This document shows positions 1 through 9,098 of a DNA stretch of 64,000 bases, piece after piece. The stretch covers positions 1 to 64,000 of the forward strand of contig CAYFVM010000003.1 in the NCBI GenBank assembly GCA_964346725.1, given 5' to 3'. The number at the start of each line of letters is the position of its first letter. Position 1 is the first letter of the stretch. The notes below the pieces were generated by a model. That model ran no database searches. It was not told the DNA's origin and was given only the letters and a program-made list of their open reading frames with translations. The translations under genes were made by a program, and so were the position numbers. The stretch comes from UBA1715 sp964346725. GTDB taxonomy: Bacteria; Bacteroidota; Bacteroidia; Bacteroidales; UBA1715.

Positions 1-61
1 ATTCGAACGCGCGACCCACAGCTTAGAAGGCTGTTGCTCTATCCAGCTGAGCTACCGGACC
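1..61 (-). tRNA. tRNA-Arg (anticodon TCT), 3' end cut by window edge
   Basis: Read on the minus strand, the sequence starts with a GGTCCGG acceptor strand, then TAGCTCAG (D-arm), an ACAGC/GCTGT anticodon stem closing the seven-base loop CTTCTAA, and GTTCGAAT of the T-arm. The anticodon is TCT, which reads AGA (Arg). The T-arm 3' half and the 3' acceptor strand lie outside the window. It lies just downstream of proS on the same strand. Confidence 0.93.
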
Positions 62-135
62 TCCGTTTTTTCGTGTGGCAAATATAACAATTCGTCTTTA
101 AAGACAAAGGCAATCTGCCTGTTTTTTCAAATCTT

Positions 136-1599
136 TTAGTATGCAATTGCAAATAATGCACGTTTGTATGATGGTTTTCCTGAATATATACAGGTTCCTT
201 CTTCTTCTTGAGCATCAAATGGAATGCAACGAATGGTTGCTTTTGTCTCGTCTTTGATTCTTTCTTCAGTTTCAGTTGTGCCATCCCAATGTGCCAATAC
301 AAAGCCTTTTTTGATAAGTTCTTTAAACTCTTCGTACGTATTTGCTTTGAATGTATTTGCAGCTCTAAAATCACGTGCTTTATTGAACAAATTCGTTTGA
401 ATATCGTCAAGAAGCGTTGCTATATGGTCTTCAATATTTGCAACAGGCAATGTTTCTTTTGTCAACGTATCACGGCGAGCAACTTCAATAGTGCCGTTTT
501 CCAAATCGCGAGTACCCATTGCCAAACGAACAGGAACGCCTTTTAATTCATATTCGGCAAATTTCCAACCTGGTTTTTGTGTGTCGTCGTCGTCAAATTT
601 TACGCTAATGCTACGTTTCTCCAAGTTTTGTTTTATTGAAAGAACTTTTTCTTTAATCGCTGTAAGTTGTTCTTCATTTTTATAAATAGGAACAATTACA
701 ACTTGAATAGGAGCAAGTTTTGGAGGAAGTACCAATCCGTTGTCATCGGAGTGAGTCATGATAAGCGCGCCCATCAAACGGGTAGAAACGCCCCATGAAG
801 TAGCCCAAACATAATCAATAGTTCCGTCTTTCTTGGTATACGTTACATCGAACGCTTTTGCAAAGTTTTGTCCTAAAAAGTGAGATGTTCCCGATTGCAA
901 AGCCTTTCCGTCTTGCATCATTGCTTCTATAGTATAGGTATCAACTGCACCGGCAAAACGTTCGTTTGCTGATTTTACACCTTTGATAACCGGCATAGCC
1001 AAGAAATTTTCGGCAAATTCACCATATACATTAATCATTTTTTCTGCTTCTTCGCGAGCATCTTCTGCTGTGGCGTGAGCAGTGTGTCCTTCTTGCCAAA
1101 GAAATTCTGCGGTGCGTAAAAATAAACGCGTACGCATTTCCCAACGAACTACGTTTGCCCATTGATTGCAAAGAATAGGAAGGTCACGGTAGGAGTGAAT
1201 CCATTTTTTGTAAGTATTCCAAATGATTGTTTCTGAAGTTGGACGAACAATCAATTCTTCTTCCAATTTTGCTTCTGGATCAACCACCACACCTTTACCG
1301 TCAGGGTCGTTTTTTAATCTATAGTGGGTAACCACAGCGCATTCTTTTGCAAAACCTTCAACGTGACTCGCTTCGCGACTGAAAAAAGATTTTGGTATGA
1401 AAAGTGGAAAGTAAGCATTTACGTGACCTGTTGCTTTGAACATTGAGTCAAGTTGCGCTTGCATTTTTTCCCAAATAGCGTAGCCGTATGGTTTTATGAC
1501 CATGCAACCGCGTACAGCTGATGTTTCGGCTAAATTTGCTTGTATAACTAATTCGTTGTACCATTGTGAATAATTTGTGCTTCTGCTTGTTAAATTCAT
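136..1599 (-). CDS. proS: Prolyl-tRNA synthetase (archaeal/eukaryotic-type)
   Basis: Charges tRNA-Pro with proline in the cytoplasm. The 487-residue length fits the short ProRS type that lacks the bacterial editing insertion. Class II motifs are visible: motif 1 around residues 31-68, motif 2 with RPTSE at 119-123 and FLWQEGHTAH at 166-175, and motif 3 with STRLMGALI near 270. An anticodon-binding domain starts near residue 295 (PIQVVIVPI). The C-terminus ends in FAIAY; a terminal Tyr is typical of this subclass, and a CxxxG stretch (TCIYSG) lies just before it. The only nearby Met, at 1599, is taken as the start. It is followed by the tRNA-Arg gene on the same strand and diverges from the lipoprotein gene. 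Confidence 0.97.
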   Translation of the reverse strand: MNLTSRSTNYSQWYNELVIQANLAETSAVRGCMVIKPYGYAIWEKMQAQLDSMFKATGHVNAYFPLFIPKSFFSREASHVEGFAKECAVVTHYRLKNDPDGKGVVVDPEAKLEEELIVRPTSETIIWNTYKKWIHSYRDLPILCNQWANVVRWEMRTRLFLRTAEFLWQEGHTAHATAEDAREEAEKMINVYGEFAENFLAMPVIKGVKSANERFAGAVDTYTIEAMMQDGKALQSGTSHFLGQNFAKAFDVTYTKKDGTIDYVWATSWGVSTRLMGALIMTHSDDNGLVLPPKLAPIQVVIVPIYKNEEQLTAIKEKVLSIKQNLEKRSISVKFDDDDTQKPGWKFAEYELKGVPVRLAMGTRDLENGTIEVARRDTLTKETLPVANIEDHIATLLDDIQTNLFNKARDFRAANTFKANTYEEFKELIKKGFVLAHWDGTTETEERIKDETKATIRCIPFDAQEEEGTCIYSGKPSYKRALFAIAY

Positions 1600-1701
1600 A
1601 TCTAAAATTTTGGAACGATATTTGCTTACGATATTATACTGAATATTTTACACAAAGAAAGAAAAAAAAATGATACATTTAATTTTTCGGAGGATTTAAC
1701 T

Positions 1702-3075
1702 ATGAAAACGATTTTACCAATAGCAGTTCTAGGATCACTCTTGATGTCATCTTGCGCATCGTTGGTCGCGTTTAATGCTCAATATGATACTGATGTTACC
1801 GAGCCGGAAGTTACATATGCGGCTCCAAAATCAATGGTAGTAACGGAAGTGCCCGCAGAAGAAGCACAAGCAATTGTGAGTGAAAATGAAACTATCATCA
1901 ATGATATCGAAATGGTAGCTGATGAAACTTCTACAAGTGATTTTTACGATGATGATTATTACTATTCTCGTCGTTTAATGACTTCTTACGACCCAACGTG
2001 GGATGTCTCGTTTAGACTAGGTGGTCCATGGTGGTCAGTCGGTTATTATCCGTTTGGATATAGTTATTATAGCGATTGCTTTTATTCACGTCCATATTAC
2101 TATGGTTCTTACTATTGGCGTCCTTCGTATAGTTATTGGTATGATTATCCATATTATTACTCTCCGTATTATTCATATTTTTACCATCATTCATATCATC
2201 ATCCACACCATTATTACAAGCATCGTTATTCATATTATGGACATCATAACTATCGTGATGGACGTGTAATGTCTTCACGTTCTACACCATCATCTCGTTC
2301 AAACGATGTTTCGTCTCGTTCTACGGTTACTTCTCGTAGTGCTTCAACACAATCCAAAACGACAGGAGTAACTACAAATTCGAGTCGTTCAACAGTTTCT
2401 TCTCGTTCTTCTGCTCCAACAACTCGTTCGTCAGCAGTAACAACAAGTTCAACTGCGCCAACAACACGCTCATCATCAGTAACACGTTCTTCAACATCGA
2501 CAACACGTTCAGCAGCAACGACAAGCTCAACTACGCCAACACTACGTTCAACTGCACCGACAACTCGTTCAACAGCGCCAGCAACAAGTTCTTCTGCTCC
2601 AACAACTCGTTCAAGTTCAACCACACGTTCTACGCCGACAGAATCTAGACCGGCAACTACACGAAGTGAATCTGCAACTCAAAAATCAGATATGAATTCA
2701 TCATCACGGAGTAGCTCGGGATCAAATAACAATGTTCGTTCTTCGTCTGATAGTCGCCAAAGCTCTACATCAGCACCAAGATCATACAATAGTAGTAGTT
2801 CTTCTTCTCGGTCATATAGCTCGCCATCGGGTAGCTCACGTTCTACAACGTCAGCAGGAAGCGGTGCTACATTACGTAGTCAGCAAGTGTCACCACAACG
2901 TTCGTCTATTTCGTCATCAAATAGTTATCGTCCAAGTAGTTCTTCTTCTCGGTCATATAGCTCGCCATCAGGAAGTAGTCGTCCAAGTAGCAGTGCTTCA
3001 CATGGCTCAAGCAGTTCATCAAGTCGAAGTAGTTCAAGTGCTTCGCATAGTTCATCACATTCTTCAAGAAGATAA
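1702..3075 (+). CDS. Ser/Thr/Arg-rich low-complexity lipoprotein, function unknown
   Basis: A lipoprotein signal runs to Cys18 (LLMSSC), so the protein is expected to be membrane-anchored. Residues 60-90 are acidic. Residues 95-195 are extremely Tyr/His/Trp-rich (many YYY, YHH and HHxH runs). Residues 195-457 are almost entirely Ser, Thr, Arg, Ala and Pro, in loose repeats of the TTRS/SSRS kind. No catalytic domain is recognised. GGAGG eight bases before the ATG is an unusually good ribosome site for this genome. The aromatic/His part could bind metal or surface polymers and the Ser/Thr/Arg tail could be a disordered, possibly glycosylated stalk; both are inference. A FadL-like barrel gene follows 37 bases later. 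Confidence 0.85.
   Translation: MKTILPIAVLGSLLMSSCASLVAFNAQYDTDVTEPEVTYAAPKSMVVTEVPAEEAQAIVSENETIINDIEMVADETSTSDFYDDDYYYSRRLMTSYDPTWDVSFRLGGPWWSVGYYPFGYSYYSDCFYSRPYYYGSYYWRPSYSYWYDYPYYYSPYYSYFYHHSYHHPHHYYKHRYSYYGHHNYRDGRVMSSRSTPSSRSNDVSSRSTVTSRSASTQSKTTGVTTNSSRSTVSSRSSAPTTRSSAVTTSSTAPTTRSSSVTRSSTSTTRSAATTSSTTPTLRSTAPTTRSTAPATSSSAPTTRSSSTTRSTPTESRPATTRSESATQKSDMNSSSRSSSGSNNNVRSSSDSRQSSTSAPRSYNSSSSSSRSYSSPSGSSRSTTSAGSGATLRSQQVSPQRSSISSSNSYRPSSSSSRSYSSPSGSSRPSSSASHGSSSSSSRSSSSASHSSSHSSRR
2794..2969 (+). repeat. 35-bp perfect direct repeat within the Ser-rich lipoprotein gene
   Basis: Bases 2794-2828 and 2935-2969 are identical over 35 bases and lie 141 bases apart in the same frame. Each copy encodes SSSSSRSYSSPS. 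The copies could recombine to shorten the tail by 47 residues. Confidence 0.9.
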
Positions 3076-3090
3076 TTTAAAAGTTTAGTT

Positions 3091-3098
3091 ATATTTGT
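3091..3098 (+). promoter_or_regulatory. Bacteroidota -7 box TATATTTG before the FadL-like gene
   Basis: TATATTTG matches the lineage's TAnnTTTG -7 consensus and lies 14 bases before the ATG. No clear TTTG -33 box is seen at the expected distance, so this is a partial match only. Confidence 0.35.
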
Positions 3099-3112
3099 AA
3101 AAATTTAAAGTT

Positions 3113-4576
3113 ATGAAAAAACTCAGTTTACTAATTGCAAGTCTTGTTACCGCTTTTACAATACAAGCACAAGATTATACTGATGCATTGCGTTATAGTG
3201 AATCAATGGTAGAAGGTGATGCACGGTATATGGCAATGGGTGGTGCGTTGTCGTCGTTAGGTGGAAATCTTAGTGCCATGAGTGTCAATCCTGCAGGTTC
3301 GGCTGTGTTTAAAAAGAGTGTTGTGGAATTTTCGCCCACGTATTTGTATACAAAGTCAGAAAACTATTATTTAGGATACGATCGTTCGTTTGTAAGTTCT
3401 TTGGCTATTCCTAGCTGGGGTATGGTATTCTATAAACCATTGAAACACAATGAAGTGTTTGTATCAGGACTTTCTTTTGGTTTTGGTATGAATGCTCAAA
3501 ATCATTATGCTCAAAATGTGGTATATACAGGAACAAATAATTCTTCTTCTTTGACAGATGATTTTTTGTATCTAGCAGACAATAACATCTGGGATGGTCA
3601 ATATAATGATTTAGCAAGAGATGTGAACTTAATTTTTCAAAATACACCAGACGGCTTATATTATTCTGACTTTGTACATGATGATGCCACTTCTGATTAT
3701 GGGCAATATCAAGATATTGAGTTCAATAATGAAGGACAAAAACGTGAATATTTGTTCAATTTTGGAATAGACTTTTCTGAAGCAGTATTTGTAGGTGCAA
3801 ATTTATCTCTTTATAATTTGTATAGTTCTCGTACACTTTTATTTACAGAGAAAGATAAACAAGGAACAATGCCATATTTAAATAAGTACACCTATGCTAC
3901 ACAATCAGATGTGAATGGTAATGGTGTAGGAGGAAAATTTGGAGTGATAATTCGTCCAATAGAATATGTTCGTATTGGTTTAGCAGCTCATACGCCAGTG
4001 ATGTATCACCTAAGCGATGATTTCGAGTCTAGTATTATTGCTACATATGATCAAAGTCCAGATGAAGATGTTAATTTACAGAGAAGTTCAACCACAGGGG
4101 GAAATATTGATTATAAAATTAGTCAACCAGCAAAATTCGTTGGTTCATTGGGTTTTGTTTATAAAAATGTGTTGAATATTGGTGTTGATATGGAAATAAT
4201 GAATTATTCACAATGTTCAATACAATCAGAATTAGAATCAATGTCTGAAAGAAATTCACAAATAGAATCAGAATTAACCAAGGTGAACAACCTAAAATGT
4301 GGTGGTGAATTCCGTTACGGACCATTTACATTTAGAGCAGGATATGCAATGTATGGCAATCCATACAAGAACGTATCTGGTGACAATTTCTATAGAAACG
4401 ATATTTCAGGTGGTGTTGGTCTTGCTACAAATGTCATGTATTGTGATTTATCATGGTTGCGTGCAAAATCAAAACAATATACTGATTTGTATGGCAATTT
4501 ATCTGGAGATATGGTACAATCACATTCTACAATAAAACGTGACTATATAACATTTACAGTGGGATTAAAATTTTAA
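3113..4576 (+). CDS. FadL/OmpP1-type outer-membrane beta-barrel protein
   Basis: A signal peptide covers residues 1-19 (cleavage after TIQAQ). The mature N-terminus carries RYMAMGGALSSLGG and NPAG, the segment typical of the OmpP1/FadL/TodX superfamily, which includes PorV-like proteins of Bacteroidota. The remainder is alternating amphipathic strand sequence ending in an aromatic residue (TFTVGLKF), as barrel proteins do. Family members carry hydrophobic compounds across the outer membrane or act as type IX secretion shuttles. Length (487) is normal. It lies just behind the Ser-rich lipoprotein and in front of a clear terminator, so the two may form one unit. Substrate unknown. Confidence 0.85.
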   Translation: MKKLSLLIASLVTAFTIQAQDYTDALRYSESMVEGDARYMAMGGALSSLGGNLSAMSVNPAGSAVFKKSVVEFSPTYLYTKSENYYLGYDRSFVSSLAIPSWGMVFYKPLKHNEVFVSGLSFGFGMNAQNHYAQNVVYTGTNNSSSLTDDFLYLADNNIWDGQYNDLARDVNLIFQNTPDGLYYSDFVHDDATSDYGQYQDIEFNNEGQKREYLFNFGIDFSEAVFVGANLSLYNLYSSRTLLFTEKDKQGTMPYLNKYTYATQSDVNGNGVGGKFGVIIRPIEYVRIGLAAHTPVMYHLSDDFESSIIATYDQSPDEDVNLQRSSTTGGNIDYKISQPAKFVGSLGFVYKNVLNIGVDMEIMNYSQCSIQSELESMSERNSQIESELTKVNNLKCGGEFRYGPFTFRAGYAMYGNPYKNVSGDNFYRNDISGGVGLATNVMYCDLSWLRAKSKQYTDLYGNLSGDMVQSHSTIKRDYITFTVGLKF

Positions 4577-4600
4577 GACTCACTAGAAACTACCAATCCT

Positions 4601-4636
4601 GAGGCGATTCCTTCATAAGGGTCGCCTCTCTTTTTG
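4601..4636 (+). terminator. Rho-independent terminator
   Basis: A GAGGCGA / TCGCCTC stem with a 14-base loop is followed by TCTTTTT, 25 bases after the barrel gene's stop codon. Confidence 0.85.
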
Positions 4637-4722
4637 TAGATAAGTGGTTAATAAAATTTGGGTTGGTGATACTAGTCAATAGTGTTTTTTAATACTTTTA
4701 CTGACAATTAAAAAAGAAAACG

Positions 4723-5535
4723 ATGATAGCCGATTGCGTGTCAGCAAAAGTATTGAAGGATAATTTAATGGTTTCAGCAGAATCCGTTGAAATACCTCAG
4801 GGTTCTACTGTTTTCTATGACGTTCTTCGTGTAATGGACTCAGTGCCATTGTATGTTAAAGACCATTCTGTACGTTTTTCCAAATCATTTTGTTTGTCTC
4901 AAAAGCAATGCCCGTTTCCTGAAAATCAGTTCGCTGACTCAATAAATCGCTATATCCAATTGTCCGGTTTGGAAAATGGAAATATTCGTTGCGTGTACAG
5001 TATGGCCGAGAGTACACAGTTTTTGGTGTATGAAATAAAACATTCGTATCCTACCAAAGACATGTACGAAAAAGGAGTAGTATGCGGAACCTTTATTGGC
5101 GAACGCAAAAATCCAAATGTAAAGCAAGAAGCAGCGGTAAAAACCGATGCGTACAAAAAAATAGCCGAAACAGGCGTGTATGAAGTTTTGCTTGTTGATT
5201 CTCAGCAAAACGTAACGGAAGGAAGCAAGTCAAATACGTTTTTTGTAAAAGGAGATACTATTGTCACCGCAATGGCGCAAGACGTGCTTTGCGGCATTAC
5301 TCGTTTGCAAATTATAGATTTGATACACGAATTGCAGATTCCATTGGAAGAACGCAAAATTTCATTATCGGAATTGAAAGATTTCGATGCTGCATTTATT
5401 TCAGGCACATCGCCCAAAGTGCTACCTATTCGTCAAATAGAATCTGTACAATATAATGTAGAAAACCCGATAGTGGCAAGATTGGCGCAAGCCTATGATT
5501 CACAAATAGCAGAATATATACAATCACATAAATAA
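4723..5535 (+). CDS. Class IV (fold-type IV) PLP-dependent aminotransferase
   Basis: At 270 residues this belongs to the branched-chain/D-amino-acid transaminase and 4-amino-4-deoxychorismate lyase family. Visible landmarks are the probable PLP lysine at K140 (AVKTDAY), the E166-GSKSN-FF motif that holds the pyridine ring, and the phosphate-binding GTSPKVLPI at 228-236. Which branch it belongs to cannot be decided here. Being seven bases upstream of ddl, a D-amino-acid or PabC-like role is possible, but adjacency alone does not prove it. Confidence 0.85.
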   Translation: MIADCVSAKVLKDNLMVSAESVEIPQGSTVFYDVLRVMDSVPLYVKDHSVRFSKSFCLSQKQCPFPENQFADSINRYIQLSGLENGNIRCVYSMAESTQFLVYEIKHSYPTKDMYEKGVVCGTFIGERKNPNVKQEAAVKTDAYKKIAETGVYEVLLVDSQQNVTEGSKSNTFFVKGDTIVTAMAQDVLCGITRLQIIDLIHELQIPLEERKISLSELKDFDAAFISGTSPKVLPIRQIESVQYNVENPIVARLAQAYDSQIAEYIQSHK

Positions 5536-5542
5536 TTTAGAA

Positions 5543-6529
5543 ATGAAACAGAAAATTGCAGTTGTTGGTGGAAGTTTCTCTTCCGAATCTGATATCTCAA
5601 AAAATAGTGCTCTTCAAGTATGCGGCATGATTGACAAAAATCAATATGACGTATTCCCTGTTTTTATTTCGAGCGGAGAATGGACAGTACAAACAGCGGA
5701 AGGCGAGATTCCTATCGATAAAAGCGATTTTTCATTTACATATAATAACAAGAAGGTAAAATTTGATTGCGTATACAATACCATTCATGGAACTCCGGGC
5801 GAAGATGGAAAAATGCCTGCATATTGGGAATTGGTAGGAATACCATATACAAGTTGTGATGTATTTTCAGGTTCTTTAACATTCAATAAATATGCAACAA
5901 AAACATTCTTACGTTCGTTTGGCATAAAAACTGCCGATGCTGTGCTATTGCGCCCGAACGATAAAATTGATGTTGCTGCAATTATAGAAAAAGTAGGCTT
6001 GCCTTGTTTCGTAAAGCCAAACAATGGCGGTTCAAGTTTCGGTGTATCAAAAGTGAAAACCGACGATGCAATGATTCCAGCTATTAAGAAAGCATTCGAA
6101 GAAGATACAGAAGTTATTATAGAACGTTTTGTGAAAGGAATTGAAGTTTCGGTTGGAGTGTATGAAGTTTCTAACGGTGTACATGTGTTGCCAATTACTG
6201 AAATTCAAACAGAAAATGAATTTTTCGATTATCAAGCAAAATACGAGGAAGGACATAGCCGTGAAATAACACCTGCTGAATTACCGGAGAAAATCACGGC
6301 TGTTTGCAAAGAAACAACGGGCAAAATCTATAAATACTTGAATTGTTTTGGTATTTGTCGTGTTGATTTCATTATTTCTCAAAACGGTGATATGAATTTT
6401 TTGGAAATCAATACCAATCCGGGAATGAGCAAGGCGAGCATTGTGCCAAAACAAATGCGTGCCGAAGGTTTAGACGAAGCAAAAGTATTCACCTCAATTA
6501 TAAAACGAGCATTATCAGCAAAAAGATAG
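5543..6529 (+). CDS. ddl: D-alanine--D-alanine ligase
   Basis: ATP-grasp enzyme that makes D-Ala-D-Ala for peptidoglycan precursors in the cytoplasm. The N-terminus has the GGSFSSE phosphate-binding stretch, HGTPGEDG lies near residue 92, the ATP-binding segment FVKPNNGGSSFGVSKV is at about 156-171, and the metal-binding end is FLEINTNPGM near 293-302. Length (328) is normal. It sits seven bases behind the aminotransferase, probably co-transcribed. Confidence 0.96.
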   Translation: MKQKIAVVGGSFSSESDISKNSALQVCGMIDKNQYDVFPVFISSGEWTVQTAEGEIPIDKSDFSFTYNNKKVKFDCVYNTIHGTPGEDGKMPAYWELVGIPYTSCDVFSGSLTFNKYATKTFLRSFGIKTADAVLLRPNDKIDVAAIIEKVGLPCFVKPNNGGSSFGVSKVKTDDAMIPAIKKAFEEDTEVIIERFVKGIEVSVGVYEVSNGVHVLPITEIQTENEFFDYQAKYEEGHSREITPAELPEKITAVCKETTGKIYKYLNCFGICRVDFIISQNGDMNFLEINTNPGMSKASIVPKQMRAEGLDEAKVFTSIIKRALSAKR

Positions 6530-6570
6530 TAGATGTCTTTTGCAACTGCTAAGTTTTTTCTATTTTTGAC

Positions 6571-6608
6571 GTGTTAAAGCCATGACACAGAAGTGTGTCA
6601 TATAACAC
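6571..6608 (+). promoter_or_regulatory. Two-tier inverted repeat upstream of yifB
   Basis: A perfect 8-bp inverted repeat ATGACACA-GAAG-TGTGTCAT (6582-6601) is nested in an outer 6-bp repeat GTGTTA/TAACAC (6571-6576, 6603-6608). It ends 17 bases before the chosen yifB ATG and has no T-run, so it looks more like an operator or 5'-leader hairpin than a terminator. Confidence 0.5.
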
Positions 6609-6625
6609 AAAAATGGAAAAATCAT

Positions 6626-8161
6626 ATGTTAGTAAAAACATTTGGCGGAGCTGTCAATGGTATTGATGCCCGTATTATTACCGTTGAAACAGATATAGTC
6701 AGCGGGGTGAATTTTTATTTGGTTGGATTACCGGATAGCGCAGTAAAAGAGAGTCAGCAACGAATAGAATCAGCATTGCGAACCGTTGGCTACCAGTTGC
6801 CGGGGCGCAAAATTACTATAAATATGGCACCGGCAGATCTTCGAAAAGAAGGAACAGCCTACGATTTAACATTGGCAATAGGTATTTTGGCCGCGTCAAA
6901 ACAGATACAGTCAGAGAATGTAGACAAGTATATCATTATGGGCGAACTCTCCTTGGACGGGGGCGTGCATAGAATTAAAGGTGCGTTGTCTATGGCGATT
7001 GAAGCACGCAAATTTGGATTCAAAGGTTTTATTCTTCCCAAAGAAAATGCGCGAGAAGCTGCGGTGGTAAATGACTTAGATGTTTTCGGTGTAGAAAACA
7101 TACAAGAGGTTATTGAGTTTTTTGAAGGTAAAAAAGAACTTGAAAAAACGATAATAAACACCAGAGAGGAATTTTTCAAGCATGTGGATAATTACTCCTT
7201 TGATTTTGCTGATGTAAAAGGGCAACAAAACGTAAAACGAGCCTTGGAGATTGCTGCTGCGGGCGGACATAATATAATAATGATAGGCTCTCCGGGTTCC
7301 GGAAAAACAATGATGGCAAAACGGATTGTCTCAATTTTGCCACCACTCACATTGCAAGAAGCATTAGAAACTACCAAAATTCATTCAGTAGCAGGAAAAT
7401 TGGGCGGGCATGTTTCGTTGATGACTCAGCGCGCTTTTCGTTCGCCACACCATACTATTAGCGATGTTGCTCTGGTTGGCGGAGGAACGTATCCGCAGCC
7501 GGGAGAAATATCGTTGGCGCATAATGGAGTGTTGTTTCTTGATGAATTACCCGAATTTAAACGTCAAGTTTTGGAAGTAATGCGTCAGCCCTTAGAAGAG
7601 CGTCATATCAACATTTCGCGAGCAAAATTTACCGTAGATTATCCTGCAAGTTTTATGCTAATAGCGGCTATGAATCCTTGTCCTTGCGGATATTATAATC
7701 ACCCCGAAAAACAATGCGTTTGTAGTCCCGGTTCGGTACAGAAATATCTTAATCGAATTTCTGGTCCGTTACTCGATAGAATTGATATCCACATAGAAGT
7801 CGTACCGGTTCCGTTTGAAGAATTGTCAAAAAATGTTCCGGTAGAGTCAAGCAATACTATTCGCGAACGAGTAATTCGTTGCCGTGAGGTACAACAAAAA
7901 CGTTTTGAGAATACGTCAATTTATTGCAATGCGCAAATGACAAACAAAATGATTCAAAAGTATTGTGCTCTAAACCCGGAATGCCAAGGATTACTTAAAA
8001 CCGCCATGGAAAAATTGGGATTATCGGCTCGTGCATATGACCGAATCATAAAAGTATCGCGCACCATAGCCGATTTGTCGCAATCGGAACCAATAGAAGC
8101 TGAACATTTGGCCGAAGCCATTCAATATAGAAGTCTTGACAGAGAAAACTGGGCAGGATAG
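6626..8161 (+). CDS. YifB/ComM-family Mg-chelatase-like AAA+ ATPase
   Basis: The protein has the ComM layout: an N-terminal Lon-protease-like fold with LVGLPDSAVKES near residues 30-40, Walker A GSPGSGKTMM near 215, a Walker B LFLDELPEF near 300, MNPCPCGYY, and a C-terminal Mg-chelatase subdomain. ComM is a hexameric helicase that helps branch migration in natural transformation; the role in this organism is inferred. The frame is open from 6593, but the family N-terminus fits ATG at 6626 (MLVKTFGGAVNG), giving 511 residues. An upstream start would place the hairpin inside the gene. Confidence 0.93.
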   Translation: MLVKTFGGAVNGIDARIITVETDIVSGVNFYLVGLPDSAVKESQQRIESALRTVGYQLPGRKITINMAPADLRKEGTAYDLTLAIGILAASKQIQSENVDKYIIMGELSLDGGVHRIKGALSMAIEARKFGFKGFILPKENAREAAVVNDLDVFGVENIQEVIEFFEGKKELEKTIINTREEFFKHVDNYSFDFADVKGQQNVKRALEIAAAGGHNIIMIGSPGSGKTMMAKRIVSILPPLTLQEALETTKIHSVAGKLGGHVSLMTQRAFRSPHHTISDVALVGGGTYPQPGEISLAHNGVLFLDELPEFKRQVLEVMRQPLEERHINISRAKFTVDYPASFMLIAAMNPCPCGYYNHPEKQCVCSPGSVQKYLNRISGPLLDRIDIHIEVVPVPFEELSKNVPVESSNTIRERVIRCREVQQKRFENTSIYCNAQMTNKMIQKYCALNPECQGLLKTAMEKLGLSARAYDRIIKVSRTIADLSQSEPIEAEHLAEAIQYRSLDRENWAG

Positions 8162-8208
8162 TTTATAACATAGTAATAAGATATACGGAGAATTTTTCTC
8201 GAATTTGT

Positions 8209-8216
8209 TACCTTTG
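8209..8216 (+). promoter_or_regulatory. -7 box TACCTTTG before the HAD gene
   Basis: TACCTTTG fits TAnnTTTG and lies 21 bases before the ATG at 8238, in the short gap after yifB. No convincing -33 box is seen. Confidence 0.4.
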
Positions 8217-8237
8217 TAGTAGTAATAGTATAGATAC

Positions 8238-9098
8238 ATGGCAAAACCAACGGTAGCATTGATTTATGATTTTGACGGAACATTGTCTCCGTGTAACATG
8301 CAAGAATATGATTTTCTAAAAGACATTGGTGTGCGTAATACCGCTGATTTTTGGAATGAAGTGGAAGAAATGGTCAAAGACCATGATGCCAGCAATATAC
8401 TCTGTTACATGAAGTTAATGATAGACAAAGCCCGTGCAGCTGGTAAAAGTGTAAAACGGCAAGCCTTTGTTGATTACGGAAAGAGTGTCGAATTATATAA
8501 TGGTGTAGAACAGTGGTTTGATTTGGTTGACGCATTAGCAAAGAAGTACAATGTAACTGTTGAGCACTATATTAATTCCTCGGGATTAAAAGAAATGATA
8601 GAAGGGACGAAAATAGCGTCGAAATTCAAACATATTTATGCGTGTTCGTTTCTTTACAATGTTGATGGCGTTGCAGAATGGCCGGCTGTTGCGGTAGATT
8701 TTACGGCAAAAACGCAGTTCTTGTTTATGATAAACAAAGGAATTGTAAAAATTAGCGAAAATCGTAGGGTTAATGAATATAAGCCGGAAGAAGAACGACC
8801 AATTCCGTTTAAACATATGATATACTTTGGCGATGGGGAAACCGACGTGCCATGTATGCGAATGGTCAAACAGTCTGGTGGAAATTCCATAGCGGTATAT
8901 AGACCGCGAAATAAGCAGAAAAAAGAATTGGCAAAAAAACTTATTCAAGAAGGACGAGTAAATTTTGCTTGTTCAGCTGATTACAGTGATGGTGGCGAGA
9001 TTTATAAAATTGTAGAAGCAATCTTGTCTCAAATCAAATCTAACTTTGACTTTATGCAGTTAGAGAGTCAAAATCATACTAAAATGACAAAAGAATGA
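8238..9098 (+). CDS. HAD-superfamily hydrolase
   Basis: A 286-residue HAD phosphatase-like protein. The nucleophile motif YDFDGTLS puts the two catalytic Asp at 11 and 13; the Ser/Thr motif is likely INSSG near 114-118; and the Mg-binding loop FGDGETDVP is near 198-206. The substrate is not evident. The gene overlaps topB by four bases (ATGA), so the two are translationally coupled. No signal peptide; cytoplasmic. Confidence 0.88.
   Translation: MAKPTVALIYDFDGTLSPCNMQEYDFLKDIGVRNTADFWNEVEEMVKDHDASNILCYMKLMIDKARAAGKSVKRQAFVDYGKSVELYNGVEQWFDLVDALAKKYNVTVEHYINSSGLKEMIEGTKIASKFKHIYACSFLYNVDGVAEWPAVAVDFTAKTQFLFMINKGIVKISENRRVNEYKPEEERPIPFKHMIYFGDGETDVPCMRMVKQSGGNSIAVYRPRNKQKKELAKKLIQEGRVNFACSADYSDGGEIYKIVEAILSQIKSNFDFMQLESQNHTKMTKE

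Noticed and set aside
2012..2624. Long open frames opposite and within the Ser-rich lipoprotein gene (His/Asn/Asp-rich and Val/Glu-rich)
   Set aside because: Their odd composition is the mirror of the low-complexity gene on the other strand or frame. They have no ribosome sites or signals.
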